Counted from the stretch's first letter, positions 55,301 to 64,000 are shown. The stretch: DNA of 64,000 bases from JBDTVS01 sp040007095 (GCA_040007095.1 JBDTVS010000162.1:1-64000); one strand, 5' to 3'. A program made the numbers and translations. Notes: generated by a model from the sequence alone, not told the origin.

Positions 55301-56694
55301 CGCACCCCCTCCAGCGCACGTTCGCTCCGGGCCGACAGCACGATGAGCTGCGCCTGCCGGCTCGGCGCTGGCCGTGGCGAGGCCGGAGCCTGTTCCAGGA
55401 TCACGTGGGCGTTGGTGCCGCCGATCCCGAAGGCGTTGATGCCGGCGCGACGCGGTCGGTCCGAGCGGGACCAGGACGTCAGCCGCGCGTTGACGAAGAA
55501 CGGGCTCCCCGCGAAGTCGATGTTTGGATTCGGGCGCTCGAAATTGATCGACGGGGGCAGCTGCTCGTGTTCGAGGGAGAGGGCCACCTTGAGCAATCCC
55601 GCGATGCCTGCCGCGGCCGTGAGGTGACCGATGTTGGTCTTGACCGAGCCGATCGCGCAAAACCCGCGGTTCGGCGTGGAGTGACGGAAGGCCGTGGTCA
55701 GCGCGCGCACCTCGATCGCGTCGCCAAGGTCGGTGGCGGTCCCGTGCGCCTCGACGTACGAGAGCGTGTCGGCGGGGATCCCTGCGTTCTCGATCGCCTG
55801 GTGAACGACGGCGGCTTGCCCGGCCGTTCCAAGCGCCGTGAACCCGGCCTTCGACGCGCCGTCGTTGTTCACCGCGGATCCGAGGACCACCGCGTGAATC
55901 GTGTCGCGATCGGCCAGCGCGTCTTCGAGACGTTTGAGCACGACCAGGCCGACGCCCTCACCGAACACGGTCCCGGCCGCCCCCGAATCGAAGGCGCGCG
56001 TATGGCCGTCCCGAGACAGGAGCCCGCCCGCTTCGTAGGTGTAGCCGAGGAAGGGCGAGACGTTCAGGGACACGGCGCCGGCCAGCGCCAGGTCGCACTC
56101 GAAGTTGAGGAGGCTCTGGCAGGCAAGGTGCACGGCTACGAGCGAGGTCGAGCACGCGGTCTGCACCGTGCAACTGGGCCCGGTGAGATTGAGCTTGTAG
56201 GCGGCGCGCGGCGCCAGGTAATCCGCGCCGTTCGTAATGACCGTGCGCAGCGGTCCGAGGCGGTCCATGAATTCCGGTTTCGACAGCAGGTTGAACCAGA
56301 GGTAGGTGTTCTGGTTGGCGCCGGCGAAGATTCCGATCTGCCCGGGGAAGGTGGCGGGCACATAACCGGCGTGCTCGAGCGCCTCCCACGCACATTCGAG
56401 GAACAAGCGGTGCTGGGGATCGATCAGCTCGGCTTCCTGCGGGCTGTATCCGAAAAAGCCGGCGTCGAACAGCTCCTGGTCGTCGAGGTGGGACTTGGCG
56501 GCGACAAAATTCGGGTTGCCCAGCCTGGCCCGGTCGATTCGCTGCCTCTGAAGTTCTTCGTCGCCGAAGAATGTGATCGACTCGACGCCCTCGCGCAGGT
56601 TGCGCCAGAACGCGTCGAGATCAGGCGCGCCGGGAAACCGGCCGCTCATGCCAACAATGGCGATCTGATCCAGCACGCCGCCGCCCACGATCAC
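52336..56694 (-). CDS. PKS, KS-(dead AT)-(dead KR)-ACP
   Basis: A 1452-residue PKS with a normal KS (Cys in ACSTS near 178, EAHGTAT, KTNIGHL) and ACP (FIELGGDSLLAMQ near 1368). The domains between them have lost activity. The AT serine motif GHSxGE reads GSGAGE (near 625), the FPGQG entry reads FPPDVS, and the HAFHS region is deleted. The KR cofactor loop reads MTGASADVG (near 1082), and the catalytic Tyr/Asn segment reads GEVCALHVY. It cannot load an extender unit in cis. It may simply pass the chain on, or use an AT in trans. The GTG start overlaps the upstream stop (GTGA), and the C-terminal segment LALDDLSDEEAAAQL is a typical tail before an NRPS C domain. Confidence 0.92.
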   Translation of the reverse strand: MIVGGGVLDQIAIVGMSGRFPGAPDLDAFWRNLREGVESITFFGDEELQRQRIDRARLGNPNFVAAKSHLDDQELFDAGFFGYSPQEAELIDPQHRLFLECAWEALEHAGYVPATFPGQIGIFAGANQNTYLWFNLLSKPEFMDRLGPLRTVITNGADYLAPRAAYKLNLTGPSCTVQTACSTSLVAVHLACQSLLNFECDLALAGAVSLNVSPFLGYTYEAGGLLSRDGHTRAFDSGAAGTVFGEGVGLVVLKRLEDALADRDTIHAVVLGSAVNNDGASKAGFTALGTAGQAAVVHQAIENAGIPADTLSYVEAHGTATDLGDAIEVRALTTAFRHSTPNRGFCAIGSVKTNIGHLTAAAGIAGLLKVALSLEHEQLPPSINFERPNPNIDFAGSPFFVNARLTSWSRSDRPRRAGINAFGIGGTNAHVILEQAPASPRPAPSRQAQLIVLSARSERALEGVRTRLVEHLKRLPGQSLADVAYTLSLGRSAFRCRLAAIGTGREDVIDALDAPDGHRSWTAAPRSIGRPVVFLFPPDVSQLARPGGAAPHPLVSAEIDRLASRMRALTGVDLGDWLRAAAAGDAPAGPQLQRESIGLPALVVVELAWANVLMRWGVKPDAVLGSGAGEYAAACVAGILHEDHALALAAACGSLRDAAANSGELDALTAAFRARVTAARPVSPSLPIVSSVTGCTMTGDLVGDVEYWLRHARTESIHEAALGVLLASGDHLIVNIGSGQSLRTRLQADPSAALWTGADASQLIEDSQDLLATLGRLWVMGARVDWTAFWGSEPRGRVPLPTYPFERQRYWSDPFVRAASPGAGMPSIPVLATDEIADWFSIDVWRESTAAVAAGAAASGPSGTSVIFDGETNLGDPLVETLARQGHDVVVVSAGAAFAREGHGRFVLRRDALEDYVELFATLRAERRAPARVVHLWGIGPTPATIDSVLERGVGSVSHLAHVAAADGEHALARVLVVTSGAMQVLGEEAPEPARLAALGPLRVLTQSDPRLSMRAVDVELPRDERDRTALAARLARELAVDDDGDRVAWRQNRRWVLRREAVRIATPEDGPLVAGGTWCVMTGASADVGAALAEALLRRERPLLALLEQAPLPARGEWAQWVADYGEDDVTSRRIRTLTRLVALGATVVAPEAWEPASIRRALIAAGVASDAVGLAIHAAPLSASAPATERDRDVLTRALLEAQLFVEAVPAGLVVLCSSRDAERGVAVTGEVCALHVYLEALASREPATPGTRLMTVAWDRWQLPHDDRPGLEPSAAVEALARAVSNELRHVTVSARRDEGPLVDRENTGNVSRRASTDVSETVAAHARPSLDTPYVEPMSPIESEVARIWAELLGIDRVGLDDPFIELGGDSLLAMQVTARLRTARRVEMSIREVMEHATVRRLAAVIAARSLGAPDAASELVLALDDLSDEEAAAQLRMLQMDPTMRP
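52900..54200 (-). other. Inactive ketoreductase region
   Basis: The KR fold can be followed from EIADWFSIDVW to VAWDRWQ, but the glycine-rich cofactor loop (usual TGGxGxxG) has become TGASADVG. The usual SS...YxxxN catalytic segment has become CSSRDAERG...GEVCALHVY, with Val at the Tyr position and His at the Asn position. Reduction is therefore not expected. Confidence 0.87.
54270..55110 (-). other. Inactive, shortened acyltransferase region
   Basis: Compared with the other two ATs in the window, this region is about 70 residues shorter. The nucleophile motif GHSLGEY is replaced by GSGAGEY, removing both the Ser and the preceding His. The subdomain that carries HAFHS is absent. The post-AT linker (YPFERQRYW) is intact. 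Reading frame and codon use look normal, so the loss is tolerated or selected. Confidence 0.9.
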
Positions 56695-59600
56695 GCTCCG
56701 TCTTGCTTGCGCTGCTGGCGCTCGCGGCGCCGCTCGGCACGGCTACGCGCCTGGGACGCCGCGACGCCCGCGCCCGCGCCGACCTCGTCGCCGGCCGTCA
56801 CCAGTCGCGCGAGCGTCTCGACCGTCGGCCCCTCATACAGAATCGACGCGGTCACCTGCACGCCGAAGGCCTTCTTGATGCGCGAGAGCACCTGCACACC
56901 GATGAGCGAATCGCCGCCAAGTTCGAAGAAGCTGTCGTGCACGCCGACCTCGGTAATGCCCAGCAGGTCCTGCCAGATCTCGGCGATCGTCCGTTCGGCG
57001 TCCGTGCGCGCCACGACGAACGGGGTCGCGACGTCGGGCCGCGGATGCTGCACCCGGACGTGCAGGGGCAACGCGACGTCCATGGCACCGGCGCGACCGG
57101 TCTCGGAGCCCGCGATGATCGCGAGCAGGTCCTTGGGAGAGACCAGCACCTGCGTGTGACGGTGACCGAGGATCCGGCGGAAGGCGTCAACGCCTTCGTG
57201 CGGCGCAATCAGCTCGGCGCTGTTCCGCTGCGCCGCCAGGCCGGTTCGCGAGCCACGGGCCTGTGTGCCAGGCATGCCGCCGCGCCCGTCCGTCATCTGC
57301 AGCACGATCTTGCCGATGTGCGTGCCGGTCGCCATCCGCTCGAACGCGCGATCGGCCTCGGTGATCGGGATGGCTTCGAGGGGCAGCGCACGGTAAGCCC
57401 CCGCCGCAAAGTGTTCGGCGATCGCCGTGAACATCTCGCGTACGAACTCGGGTTTCTGGAAGCACAGCGGTCCGAGGTCGATGGCCGAGAACGTCAGGTT
57501 GTTCGCGAACGGCCGCAGCCCGAGCGCGGTGTTCTGGTAGATGTCCCTGGCACCGATCTCGACGAAGCGTCCGTAGGGCCGGAGCAGGCCGATGCTGGCG
57601 GGGATGAAGTCGCCCGAGAGCGAGTTCAGCACGACGTCCACGCCTTCCCCGTCCGTCGCCGCCCGCACGTCCTCCACGAAGCTGAGCGATCGCGAGTCGA
57701 ACACCGCGGGCAGGCCGACGGCGCGCAGGAAATCGCGTTTGGGCGCGCTCGCCGTCGCGAAGATTTCGGCGCCGATGTGACGGGCGATCTGGAGCGCCGC
57801 CAATCCGACGCCTCCCGCGGCGGCGTGCACGAGCACCCGCTCGCCCTTCTTCAACCGTGCCTGGTTCACGAGCGCGTGGTACGCGGTGAGGAATACGAGG
57901 GGAATGGTCGCCGCCTGCTCGAACGAAAGGCCCCGTGGAATGGGCACCGCCAGCGGCGCCAGCGTCACGGCGTACCGCCCCATCGAGCGGGGAGCGATCG
58001 CCATCACCTCGTCGCCCGGCTGGAACTCCGTGACGCCCGGACCGACCGTGACCACCCGACCGGCGCACTCCGGGCCAAAACCCGCCCCCACGTCGTCGCC
58101 CGCCTCGGGCGGGATCATGCCAAGGGCCCGCAGGACGTCCTTGAAGTTCAGACCGGCCGCGACGACTTCGATTTCGATCTGGCCGCGATCGGGCACAGTC
58201 CTCGGCCCTGACCGCACTTCGAAATTGCTGAAGAGGCCCGGGGCCGACATGCTGAGCCAGAGGTTCGTGGCGGCATCGGCGTCGCCGTGAACGTGATCCG
58301 CCGACGGCTCCTCGGGCCTCGCGCCATTCATCGCCTCCCCGTCCGCGGACCCCGCGAGCTGCGCGTCCCTCGTCGCCACCACGGCTTTGCGGGACCGGTC
58401 GATACGCCGGATGGTCATGCGCTCTATTTCGACGAGCGGCGTCCCGTCCTCATCCATCAGGAACGCGTCAAAGACGAGCGTGTCCTTCCCAGAGGCGGGG
58501 TCGTCATGATTGACGACGTATGAGCGAATCGAGGCGGGCAACCCCCGGAAGATGCGGACGCAGTCGTACGAGAACGGGATGTTGCTGCCCTTCATCTGAA
58601 GCGGCATCACGCCCGTGAAGTCCAGCAGCGCCGGATGGATCGTCGTCACGGCGATGTCGCCGTGGAGAGCGGCCGGCAGCGTGTGGAATCCCAGCTCGCG
58701 GTCGTCGCCGAGACAAAGACGCTGCAGGTTCGCCCAGCGCGGCCCGAGCGACAAGTGGCCGGCGACGTTGATGATCTGGGTCTGCCACTCCACCGGCGGG
58801 TCGTGCGCGGCCTCGCGCGAGCACTCTGCCTCGAGCGCGGCGAGATCGAAGCGGCGCGGTTCGGCACCCGGCGCGGCCACCATGCGGCCGGTGCAGTGAT
58901 CCTGCCAGGGCTCGTCGGCGTGGCTGCGGCTCCGGATGGCGAACGTCGTGTCCTCGTGCTGCTGCGTGACGAGCATCGACAGTTCCCGATGCCCGTCAAC
59001 CGGCATGGAACACGGCGTCAGGAAAAACAGATCGCGGAGCTCAAACGGGGTGCCCGGCGGCACGCGATCCTTGAAAACGCTCGCGGCAATCTCCAGGTAG
59101 CCCGTGCTCGGCAGCGTCGGCTGCTGGAAGAGGCGGTGCTCGTTGAGGAACCACACGCGCTGCGGCGTGATGACTCCGAGGTACTCCTCTTCCTGATCGG
59201 ACTTGCGGCAGCGATCGAAGTACGGGTGGTCGATGGCCTCGCCGGCGGCGGCGGCGGGCCGTCCCGCGGCTGAGCCGCGGCTGACGGTCTCCACCGCCAT
59301 GCCGACCTCGTCCCAGGCGTCCCAGTTGGCGACCGTCACCGGCCACGGCGCACGGCCGTCGCGAGCGTTCGCGAAGACGTCGAGGAAGTTGTTGGCGCCG
59401 CAGTAGTCGACCTGGCCGAAGCCGCCCGCGACCGACGCCACCGAAGAGAAGAGCATGAGGAAATCCAGCGGCTGATCGGCGAACACCTGCTCGAGCACCA
59501 GGGTGCCATCGAGCTTCGGGGCAATGACGCGCCGGGCCACGTCCGGATCCTTCATCTGCATGACGCCGTCGCCGGCGACGCCCGCGGCGTGCAGCACGCC

Positions 59601-62600
59601 ATGGATCGCGCCGAACCGCGAACAGGCCTCGGCAACGACGGCGCGCATCTGTGGAAGGTCGCTCACGTCGGCCGCGGCCACCCAGACCTGCGCGCCCTTC
59701 GCGCGAAGATCCTGCACCTTGCGAATCCGGCGGCTCGTGCGATCGTCCTCGGCATGGGTCTCGATCCATTCCGGCCAGAACTCCTCGGCGAGCAGCGGCG
59801 TGCGCTGCACCAGCACGAGCGAGGCACGGTGCTCGGCGGCGAGATACTCGGCGAGCGCCAGACCGATGCCACCGGTGCCACCCGTCACGAGATACACGCC
59901 TCCGTCGCGCAGCCGCAGCTGCTCACGGCGCACGTCGTCGAGACGCGTGCGCTCGTAGGCGGGTGTCCAGCGATAGCCGCCGCGATAGGCCGCCACGCGG
60001 TCGGCGGACGGCGCGGCGCATTCGGCGAGCAGCAGGTTCACGATCTGGCGTTCGTCCTGGCTGCCACTTTCCGGGATCGCGATGTCGATGGCGACCGTCG
60101 TCAGGTCGGGATACTCCTGCGGGATGACGCGGCACGGGCCGAGCGCCGTCGCGCGCTCGGGAGCCAGTGCTTCGCCGCCGGTCACGTTGTGCAGCCGGTT
60201 GGTCACGGCGGCGATATGCACGGGGTGCGGTAATGCCTGCGCCCCGAGGGCCTGCGTCATCGCGAGCAGCGCGAAGAAACCGCATTCCTGGGATCGGGCG
60301 AGCGCCTCGAGGCTCGACCCGCCCCCCTGCTCGGGAACCAGCCCCCAGAAGCTCACGATGCGGCTCGGCAGTCCGGTCTGTTCCTTCAGCCGTGCGAACA
60401 GCGCGTCCCAGTCCTCGCGGCGCGAAGGCGATACGCGGTAGTACGCCTCGTGCAGCTGGGCGAATCCGTCACCGATGCCAACCGCCATGACGCGCTCGCC
60501 CGCCGCCTGCAACTGCCGGACGACGGTGGTCGTAAATGGCGATTCGTCAACGAGCACGAGCCAGCCGGGGCCCTTCGCCGTGCCGTCGGGCGCGAATGCC
60601 GGAGGCATGCTGGCGCGCTTCCACGTCGGCAGGTAGAACCAATCCTCGAGGGCGGGACGCGCCGTCGAAGCCGTGGCTCGCGCGGGCGCCGTTTCCGCAC
60701 GCCCTTGCTTCTCGATCCAGTAGCGCTGGCGCTCGAAGGGATACGTCGGCAACGCGATGCGGTGGCGGAATTCCCCATCCCAGAACGCCCGCCAATCGAG
60801 GTCGACGCCTTGCGTCCACAGCAAGCCCGCGGTCCCGAGCAGGGTCTCCACGTCGGCCGGCGAGGCGTTGGCAGTCCGCAGGCTCTGACACGGCGTCGAG
60901 CGCGCCGTGAGCGCGGGCTGCTGTCGTGTGAGCTGCGTGAGCGTGCGTCCCGGCCCGACCTCGAGGGGCACCCGATCCGGATCGTCGAGTAACGCGGCCA
61001 CGCCGCTCGCGAAGCGAACGGCCTGGCGAAGATGCTGGACCCAGTAATCGGGATTGGTGGCCTCGCGCGTCGTCACCCACGTCCCGGTCAGATTCGATAC
61101 GTACGGCACCTGTGGGGCCGACAGCGTGACCGTCGACACCCGGCTGCGGAACTCGTCCAGGATCGGGTCCATCATCGCTGAGTGGAAGGCGTGGCTCGTC
61201 GCCAGCCGGCGGCCGGCAAGCCCCTGGTCGGCGAGCCGCGATTCCACGTCGGCGATCGCTTCGAAGTCGCCCGACAGCACGCACGCCTGTGGACCGTTGA
61301 CGACCGCCAGCGACACGCGCTCGCCGGCGTAACGGAGGGCGTCGGCCTCGGCGAGCGGCACGGCGAGCATCGCACCAGCCGGCAGCGACTGCATCAGCGC
61401 GCCCCTCGCGGCAATCAGGGCCAGCGCATCGTCTTCGGAGAACACGCCCGCCACGCACGCGGCGACGTACTCGCCGACGCTGTGGCCCAGCATCCCTGAC
61501 GGACGCAAGCCCCACCGCATCCACAACCGCGCCAGCGCGAGCTCGATGACGAACAGCGCGGGTTGCGTCACCTCGGTGTCGCGGAGCCGGGTGTCGGCCG
61601 CCGCCCGCTGATCTTCAGCCGGATACATGATCGACCGCAGGTCCCACCCCACGATGGACTGCAAGCGATCGCACAGCCGATCCACGTCGGCACGCAACGT
61701 CGATTCCTGCTCGTAGAGACCGCGCGCCATCCCGACGTACTGCGCGCCCTGGCCAGGGAACAGAAACACGACGGGCCGTCCTGCCGCTCTCGGCGCGCCG
61801 GCCCACACGGCCGGACCGGTACGGGTCTCGAGGCGGCTCAGCACCTCGGGCACGTCGTGGCCGACGAGCGCCAGACGGTGCGGCATGGCGCGGCGGCCCA
61901 CCGACAGCGTGTAGGCGACGTCGGCGAGGGAGGCGTCGGCATGCTGGCTGAGGAACTTGCCCAACTGCTGCGCGACGCGCAAGAGCGCGGCCTCGGTGCG
62001 GGCGGAAAGCAGCAGGAGCTGCGCGGGGCGGCTCGGCGATCCCGCCGCCTGGGGTGGGGGCTCCTCCAACACCACATGGGCGTTGGTGCCGCCAATACCC
62101 AGCGAGCTCACGCCCGCCCGGCGTGGTTCGCCGTTGTCGGGAAACGGCGAGAGTTGCGCGTTCACGTAGAACGGGCTGTTTTCGAAATCGATCTTCGGAT
62201 TCGGCGACTCGTAATGAAGGCTCGGTGGAATCTCGCCCCGCTCGACGACGAGGGCGGCCTTGATGAGGCCCGCGACGCCGGCCGCGCGGTCGAGGTGACC
62301 GAAGTTGGTCTTGACGGTTCCAATCGGGCAGTACTGCTTCCGATCCGTCCACGTCCGGAAGGCCTTCGTCATGGCCCGCACTTCGATCGGATCGCCGATA
62401 TCCGTGGCCGTGCCGTGCGTCTCGACGTAGCCGATGGTCGCCGGGTTCACGCCGGCGCGCGTCAGCGCCGCCACGATCGCCTCGGCCTGGCCGTCCACGC
62501 TTGGCGCCGTGTACCCGGCCTTCTGCGCCCCGTCGTTATTGATCGCCGATCCCCTGATGACCGCATGGATCGGATCGCCGTCGGCCAGCGCGTCTTCGAG

Positions 62601-63377
62601 TCGCTTCAGCACGACGGCGCCAGTGCCGTTGCCGAAGATGGTGCCCTTGCCCTTGACGTCGTAGGCGCGGTTGTGACCGTCGGGCGAGGTGATGCCGCCT
62701 TCCTCGTACATGTGGCCGCCGACGCGATTGGTGCCAATCGACGAACCGCCCGCCAGGGCCATGTCGCTCTCACCCGTCAGCAGACTCTGGCAGGCGAGAT
62801 GGACCGCCACGAGCGAGGTCGAGCAGAACGTCTGCACGGACAGGCTTGGTCCGCGCAAGTTCAGCTTGTGGGACACGACGGTGGCCAGCGCGTCCTTGTC
62901 GTTGTAGCAGATCAGACCGAACATACTGCCGATGCTCGCGCTGCCGCTGTTGATCGACGGCAGCAGGTGGAACATGAAGTAGTTCGGCATGCCGTCGCCG
63001 GCGAAGACCCCGAGCCGCCCCGTGTAGCGATCCGGGTCGTAGCCCGCATCCTCGAGCGCCCACCACGCGCACTCGAGGAAGATCCGGATCTGCGGATCCA
63101 TGGCCTCGGCCTCGCGCGGCTTGAACCCGAAGAACGCTGCATCGAAATATTCGATCTGTTCGGGCGACGGCTGGGCCTTGACGAAGTTCGGATCCGCGAG
63201 CAGGGCCGGCGGGTAGCCGGCTTCGATCATCTGCGCGTCGGTGAAGAACGAGATGCTCTCCACGCCGTTGCGGAGGTTTTCCCAGAACTCTTCGACGGAG
63301 CTGGCGCCGGGAAAGCGAAGTCCCATGCCGATGATGGCAACGGCATGGGTAGGGTTGAGTAAGGGCTTCTGTGACAT
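56691..63377 (-). CDS. Fully reducing PKS, KS-AT-KR-DH-ER-ACP
   Basis: A 2228-residue module predicted to add one malonyl unit and reduce it to a methylene. KS: Cys in QTFCSTS near 180, ETHGTAT, KTNFGHL. AT: GHSVGEY near 629 and HAFHS near 729, malonyl type. KR: VTGGTGGIG near 1160, catalytic Tyr in VDYCGANN near 1320, with an Asp retained at the LDD position. DH: His in LNEHRLFQQPTLPSTGY near 1412 and Asp in HPALLDFTG near 1582. ER: LNFKDVL and HAAAGGVGLAAL near 1854. ACP: GGDSLIGVQ near 2150. The reductive order is unusual, because KR normally follows DH and ER. The C-terminal tail is Arg-rich (RAERRRERQQRK) and precedes a KS protein. The ATG at 63377 is 24 bases after the upstream stop. 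Confidence 0.94.
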   Translation of the reverse strand: MSQKPLLNPTHAVAIIGMGLRFPGASSVEEFWENLRNGVESISFFTDAQMIEAGYPPALLADPNFVKAQPSPEQIEYFDAAFFGFKPREAEAMDPQIRIFLECAWWALEDAGYDPDRYTGRLGVFAGDGMPNYFMFHLLPSINSGSASIGSMFGLICYNDKDALATVVSHKLNLRGPSLSVQTFCSTSLVAVHLACQSLLTGESDMALAGGSSIGTNRVGGHMYEEGGITSPDGHNRAYDVKGKGTIFGNGTGAVVLKRLEDALADGDPIHAVIRGSAINNDGAQKAGYTAPSVDGQAEAIVAALTRAGVNPATIGYVETHGTATDIGDPIEVRAMTKAFRTWTDRKQYCPIGTVKTNFGHLDRAAGVAGLIKAALVVERGEIPPSLHYESPNPKIDFENSPFYVNAQLSPFPDNGEPRRAGVSSLGIGGTNAHVVLEEPPPQAAGSPSRPAQLLLLSARTEAALLRVAQQLGKFLSQHADASLADVAYTLSVGRRAMPHRLALVGHDVPEVLSRLETRTGPAVWAGAPRAAGRPVVFLFPGQGAQYVGMARGLYEQESTLRADVDRLCDRLQSIVGWDLRSIMYPAEDQRAAADTRLRDTEVTQPALFVIELALARLWMRWGLRPSGMLGHSVGEYVAACVAGVFSEDDALALIAARGALMQSLPAGAMLAVPLAEADALRYAGERVSLAVVNGPQACVLSGDFEAIADVESRLADQGLAGRRLATSHAFHSAMMDPILDEFRSRVSTVTLSAPQVPYVSNLTGTWVTTREATNPDYWVQHLRQAVRFASGVAALLDDPDRVPLEVGPGRTLTQLTRQQPALTARSTPCQSLRTANASPADVETLLGTAGLLWTQGVDLDWRAFWDGEFRHRIALPTYPFERQRYWIEKQGRAETAPARATASTARPALEDWFYLPTWKRASMPPAFAPDGTAKGPGWLVLVDESPFTTTVVRQLQAAGERVMAVGIGDGFAQLHEAYYRVSPSRREDWDALFARLKEQTGLPSRIVSFWGLVPEQGGGSSLEALARSQECGFFALLAMTQALGAQALPHPVHIAAVTNRLHNVTGGEALAPERATALGPCRVIPQEYPDLTTVAIDIAIPESGSQDERQIVNLLLAECAAPSADRVAAYRGGYRWTPAYERTRLDDVRREQLRLRDGGVYLVTGGTGGIGLALAEYLAAEHRASLVLVQRTPLLAEEFWPEWIETHAEDDRTSRRIRKVQDLRAKGAQVWVAAADVSDLPQMRAVVAEACSRFGAIHGVLHAAGVAGDGVMQMKDPDVARRVIAPKLDGTLVLEQVFADQPLDFLMLFSSVASVAGGFGQVDYCGANNFLDVFANARDGRAPWPVTVANWDAWDEVGMAVETVSRGSAAGRPAAAAGEAIDHPYFDRCRKSDQEEEYLGVITPQRVWFLNEHRLFQQPTLPSTGYLEIAASVFKDRVPPGTPFELRDLFFLTPCSMPVDGHRELSMLVTQQHEDTTFAIRSRSHADEPWQDHCTGRMVAAPGAEPRRFDLAALEAECSREAAHDPPVEWQTQIINVAGHLSLGPRWANLQRLCLGDDRELGFHTLPAALHGDIAVTTIHPALLDFTGVMPLQMKGSNIPFSYDCVRIFRGLPASIRSYVVNHDDPASGKDTLVFDAFLMDEDGTPLVEIERMTIRRIDRSRKAVVATRDAQLAGSADGEAMNGARPEEPSADHVHGDADAATNLWLSMSAPGLFSNFEVRSGPRTVPDRGQIEIEVVAAGLNFKDVLRALGMIPPEAGDDVGAGFGPECAGRVVTVGPGVTEFQPGDEVMAIAPRSMGRYAVTLAPLAVPIPRGLSFEQAATIPLVFLTAYHALVNQARLKKGERVLVHAAAGGVGLAALQIARHIGAEIFATASAPKRDFLRAVGLPAVFDSRSLSFVEDVRAATDGEGVDVVLNSLSGDFIPASIGLLRPYGRFVEIGARDIYQNTALGLRPFANNLTFSAIDLGPLCFQKPEFVREMFTAIAEHFAAGAYRALPLEAIPITEADRAFERMATGTHIGKIVLQMTDGRGGMPGTQARGSRTGLAAQRNSAELIAPHEGVDAFRRILGHRHTQVLVSPKDLLAIIAGSETGRAGAMDVALPLHVRVQHPRPDVATPFVVARTDAERTIAEIWQDLLGITEVGVHDSFFELGGDSLIGVQVLSRIKKAFGVQVTASILYEGPTVETLARLVTAGDEVGAGAGVAASQARSRAERRRERQQRKQDGA

Positions 63378-63401
63378 GGGGAACTGTCGAGCCTCTCCTG
63401 A

Positions 63402-64000
63402 TCAAACAGGCACGGGAGCCGCGACGCGGAGAACGTCGCCCCGCACCTGGGACAGCCGTTCCACGAGCATGCGGATGGTCGGTGCCGCGTAGAAATCGGT
63501 GACGGTGCAGGTCAACGTCGTCTTCGCTTCGTAACGCGCAATGACCTGCAGCGCGGTCAGCGAGTCGCCGCCGAGATCGAAAAAGTTGTCGTCGATGCCG
63601 ACGGACTCCAGTCCGAGGGCGGCCGCCCACTCCGCGGCGATCTCCTTTTCCAACGCGGAGCGCGGCTCGATGAACGCCGTCTGCAGCGCCGGCCGCGGGT
63701 GCCGCGCCAGGGGACGTTCCTCCACGGGCAGTTCCCGGCGGGCCTCGGGACGGACGCGATCCACGATCGGCACCGTCGCCACGACGACCTGCGGCAGCTC
63801 CTCGGCGAGAATACGTCGGAAGATCTCGGCCCCCTCGAGCGGCGTAATGGCCTTCCGCAACAGCTGATCGCGCGCCGTCTGGAGCCCGGCGGGCACCGCC
63901 GCGGCGACCGCCATCCCGACGTCACGCCACGTGTCCCAATTAATCGAGACGACGCGCGCACGATCACCATCGGCGCGGCGCGCCTGCAGCGCCCAGGCAT
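63402..64000 (-). CDS. PKS C-terminal fragment (KR end and ACP), cut by the window edge
   Basis: The frame enters from beyond base 64000, so the start is not visible; 198 residues are seen. The first segment (RVVSINWDTWRDVGMA, then LRKAITPLEGAEIFRRIL) is the typical end of a ketoreductase domain and its linker. An ACP follows, with DNFFDLGGDSLTALQ carrying the phosphopantetheine Ser. The rest of the module must lie upstream of the window. The Met at 63914 inside this frame is internal to the KR end and not a true start. It hands over to the fully reducing PKS 24 bases downstream. Confidence 0.9.
   Translation of the reverse strand, partial: AWALQARRADGDRARVVSINWDTWRDVGMAVAAAVPAGLQTARDQLLRKAITPLEGAEIFRRILAEELPQVVVATVPIVDRVRPEARRELPVEERPLARHPRPALQTAFIEPRSALEKEIAAEWAAALGLESVGIDDNFFDLGGDSLTALQVIARYEAKTTLTCTVTDFYAAPTIRMLVERLSQVRGDVLRVAAPVPV

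Noticed and set aside
63402..63914. Independent 170-residue ACP gene starting at 63914
   Set aside because: The frame continues to the window edge with a recognisable KR C-terminal segment before that Met, so it is the end of a larger PKS.

Overview
This 64 kb window lies inside one very large non-ribosomal peptide/polyketide (NRPS/PKS) biosynthetic locus. All supportable genes (15 clear coding regions, one of them cut by the window edge, plus one tentative small ORF) are on the minus strand, so the locus reads from high to low coordinates. Most junctions overlap by ATGA or GTGA, or are separated by under 60 bases, which indicates operon-like transcription with translational coupling. Base composition is GC-rich with strong G/C at third codon positions. 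This fits a Gram-negative soil-type specialist such as an acidobacterium (Vicinamibacteria-like) or a myxobacterium. A palindromic dispersed element at about 29.91-29.98 kb looks like repeats I recall from acidobacterial genomes, but the taxonomy is a weak inference.

Layout in reading order. (1) 64000-47828: the C-terminal end of a PKS (KR end plus ACP); a fully reducing PKS with the order KS-AT-KR-DH-ER-ACP; a PKS whose AT and KR are both visibly dead; and an NRPS module C-A(Ser)-T followed by a thioester reductase (TD) release domain. (2) 47788-41019: a tailoring block with an O-carbamoyltransferase, a 2-oxoglutarate/Fe(II) dioxygenase, a stand-alone condensation protein with a TubC-type docking domain, a PhpK-like B12 radical SAM enzyme, and a possible 48-residue ORF coupled to the next gene. 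(3) 41022-303: six NRPS proteins and one PKS protein, with a second B12 radical SAM enzyme of the RiPP C-methyltransferase type lying between the last two.

I read A-domain specificity codes by aligning core motifs A4-A5 to GrsA. In gene order they predict Asn, X (unassigned), Thr, D-Tyr, Asn, a D-configured position whose A domain is deleted, Ser, one malonate unit reduced to beta-hydroxy, Val, Thr and Leu. The PKS block ends Ser-TD. The last NRPS (303-6794) has no thioesterase, and the only release domain seen is the TD at about 48 kb. The Arg-rich C-terminal tail of the last NRPS resembles the tails of the two proteins here that hand over to a ketosynthase. One hypothesis is therefore that the peptide block feeds the PKS block and the product leaves by reduction as a C-terminal serinal or serinol. 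Two separate products cannot be excluded.

The most unusual property is repeated partial decay inside an otherwise intact assembly line: an A domain reduced to about 130 residues, an AT and KR pair with lost catalytic residues, and a half condensation domain preceded by a separate full one. Other points are two cobalamin radical SAM enzymes in an NRPS setting, in-frame microsatellite expansions, and a palindromic element inserted in frame within an A domain. No MbtH, phosphopantetheinyl transferase, transporter, regulator, RNA gene or CRISPR array was seen.
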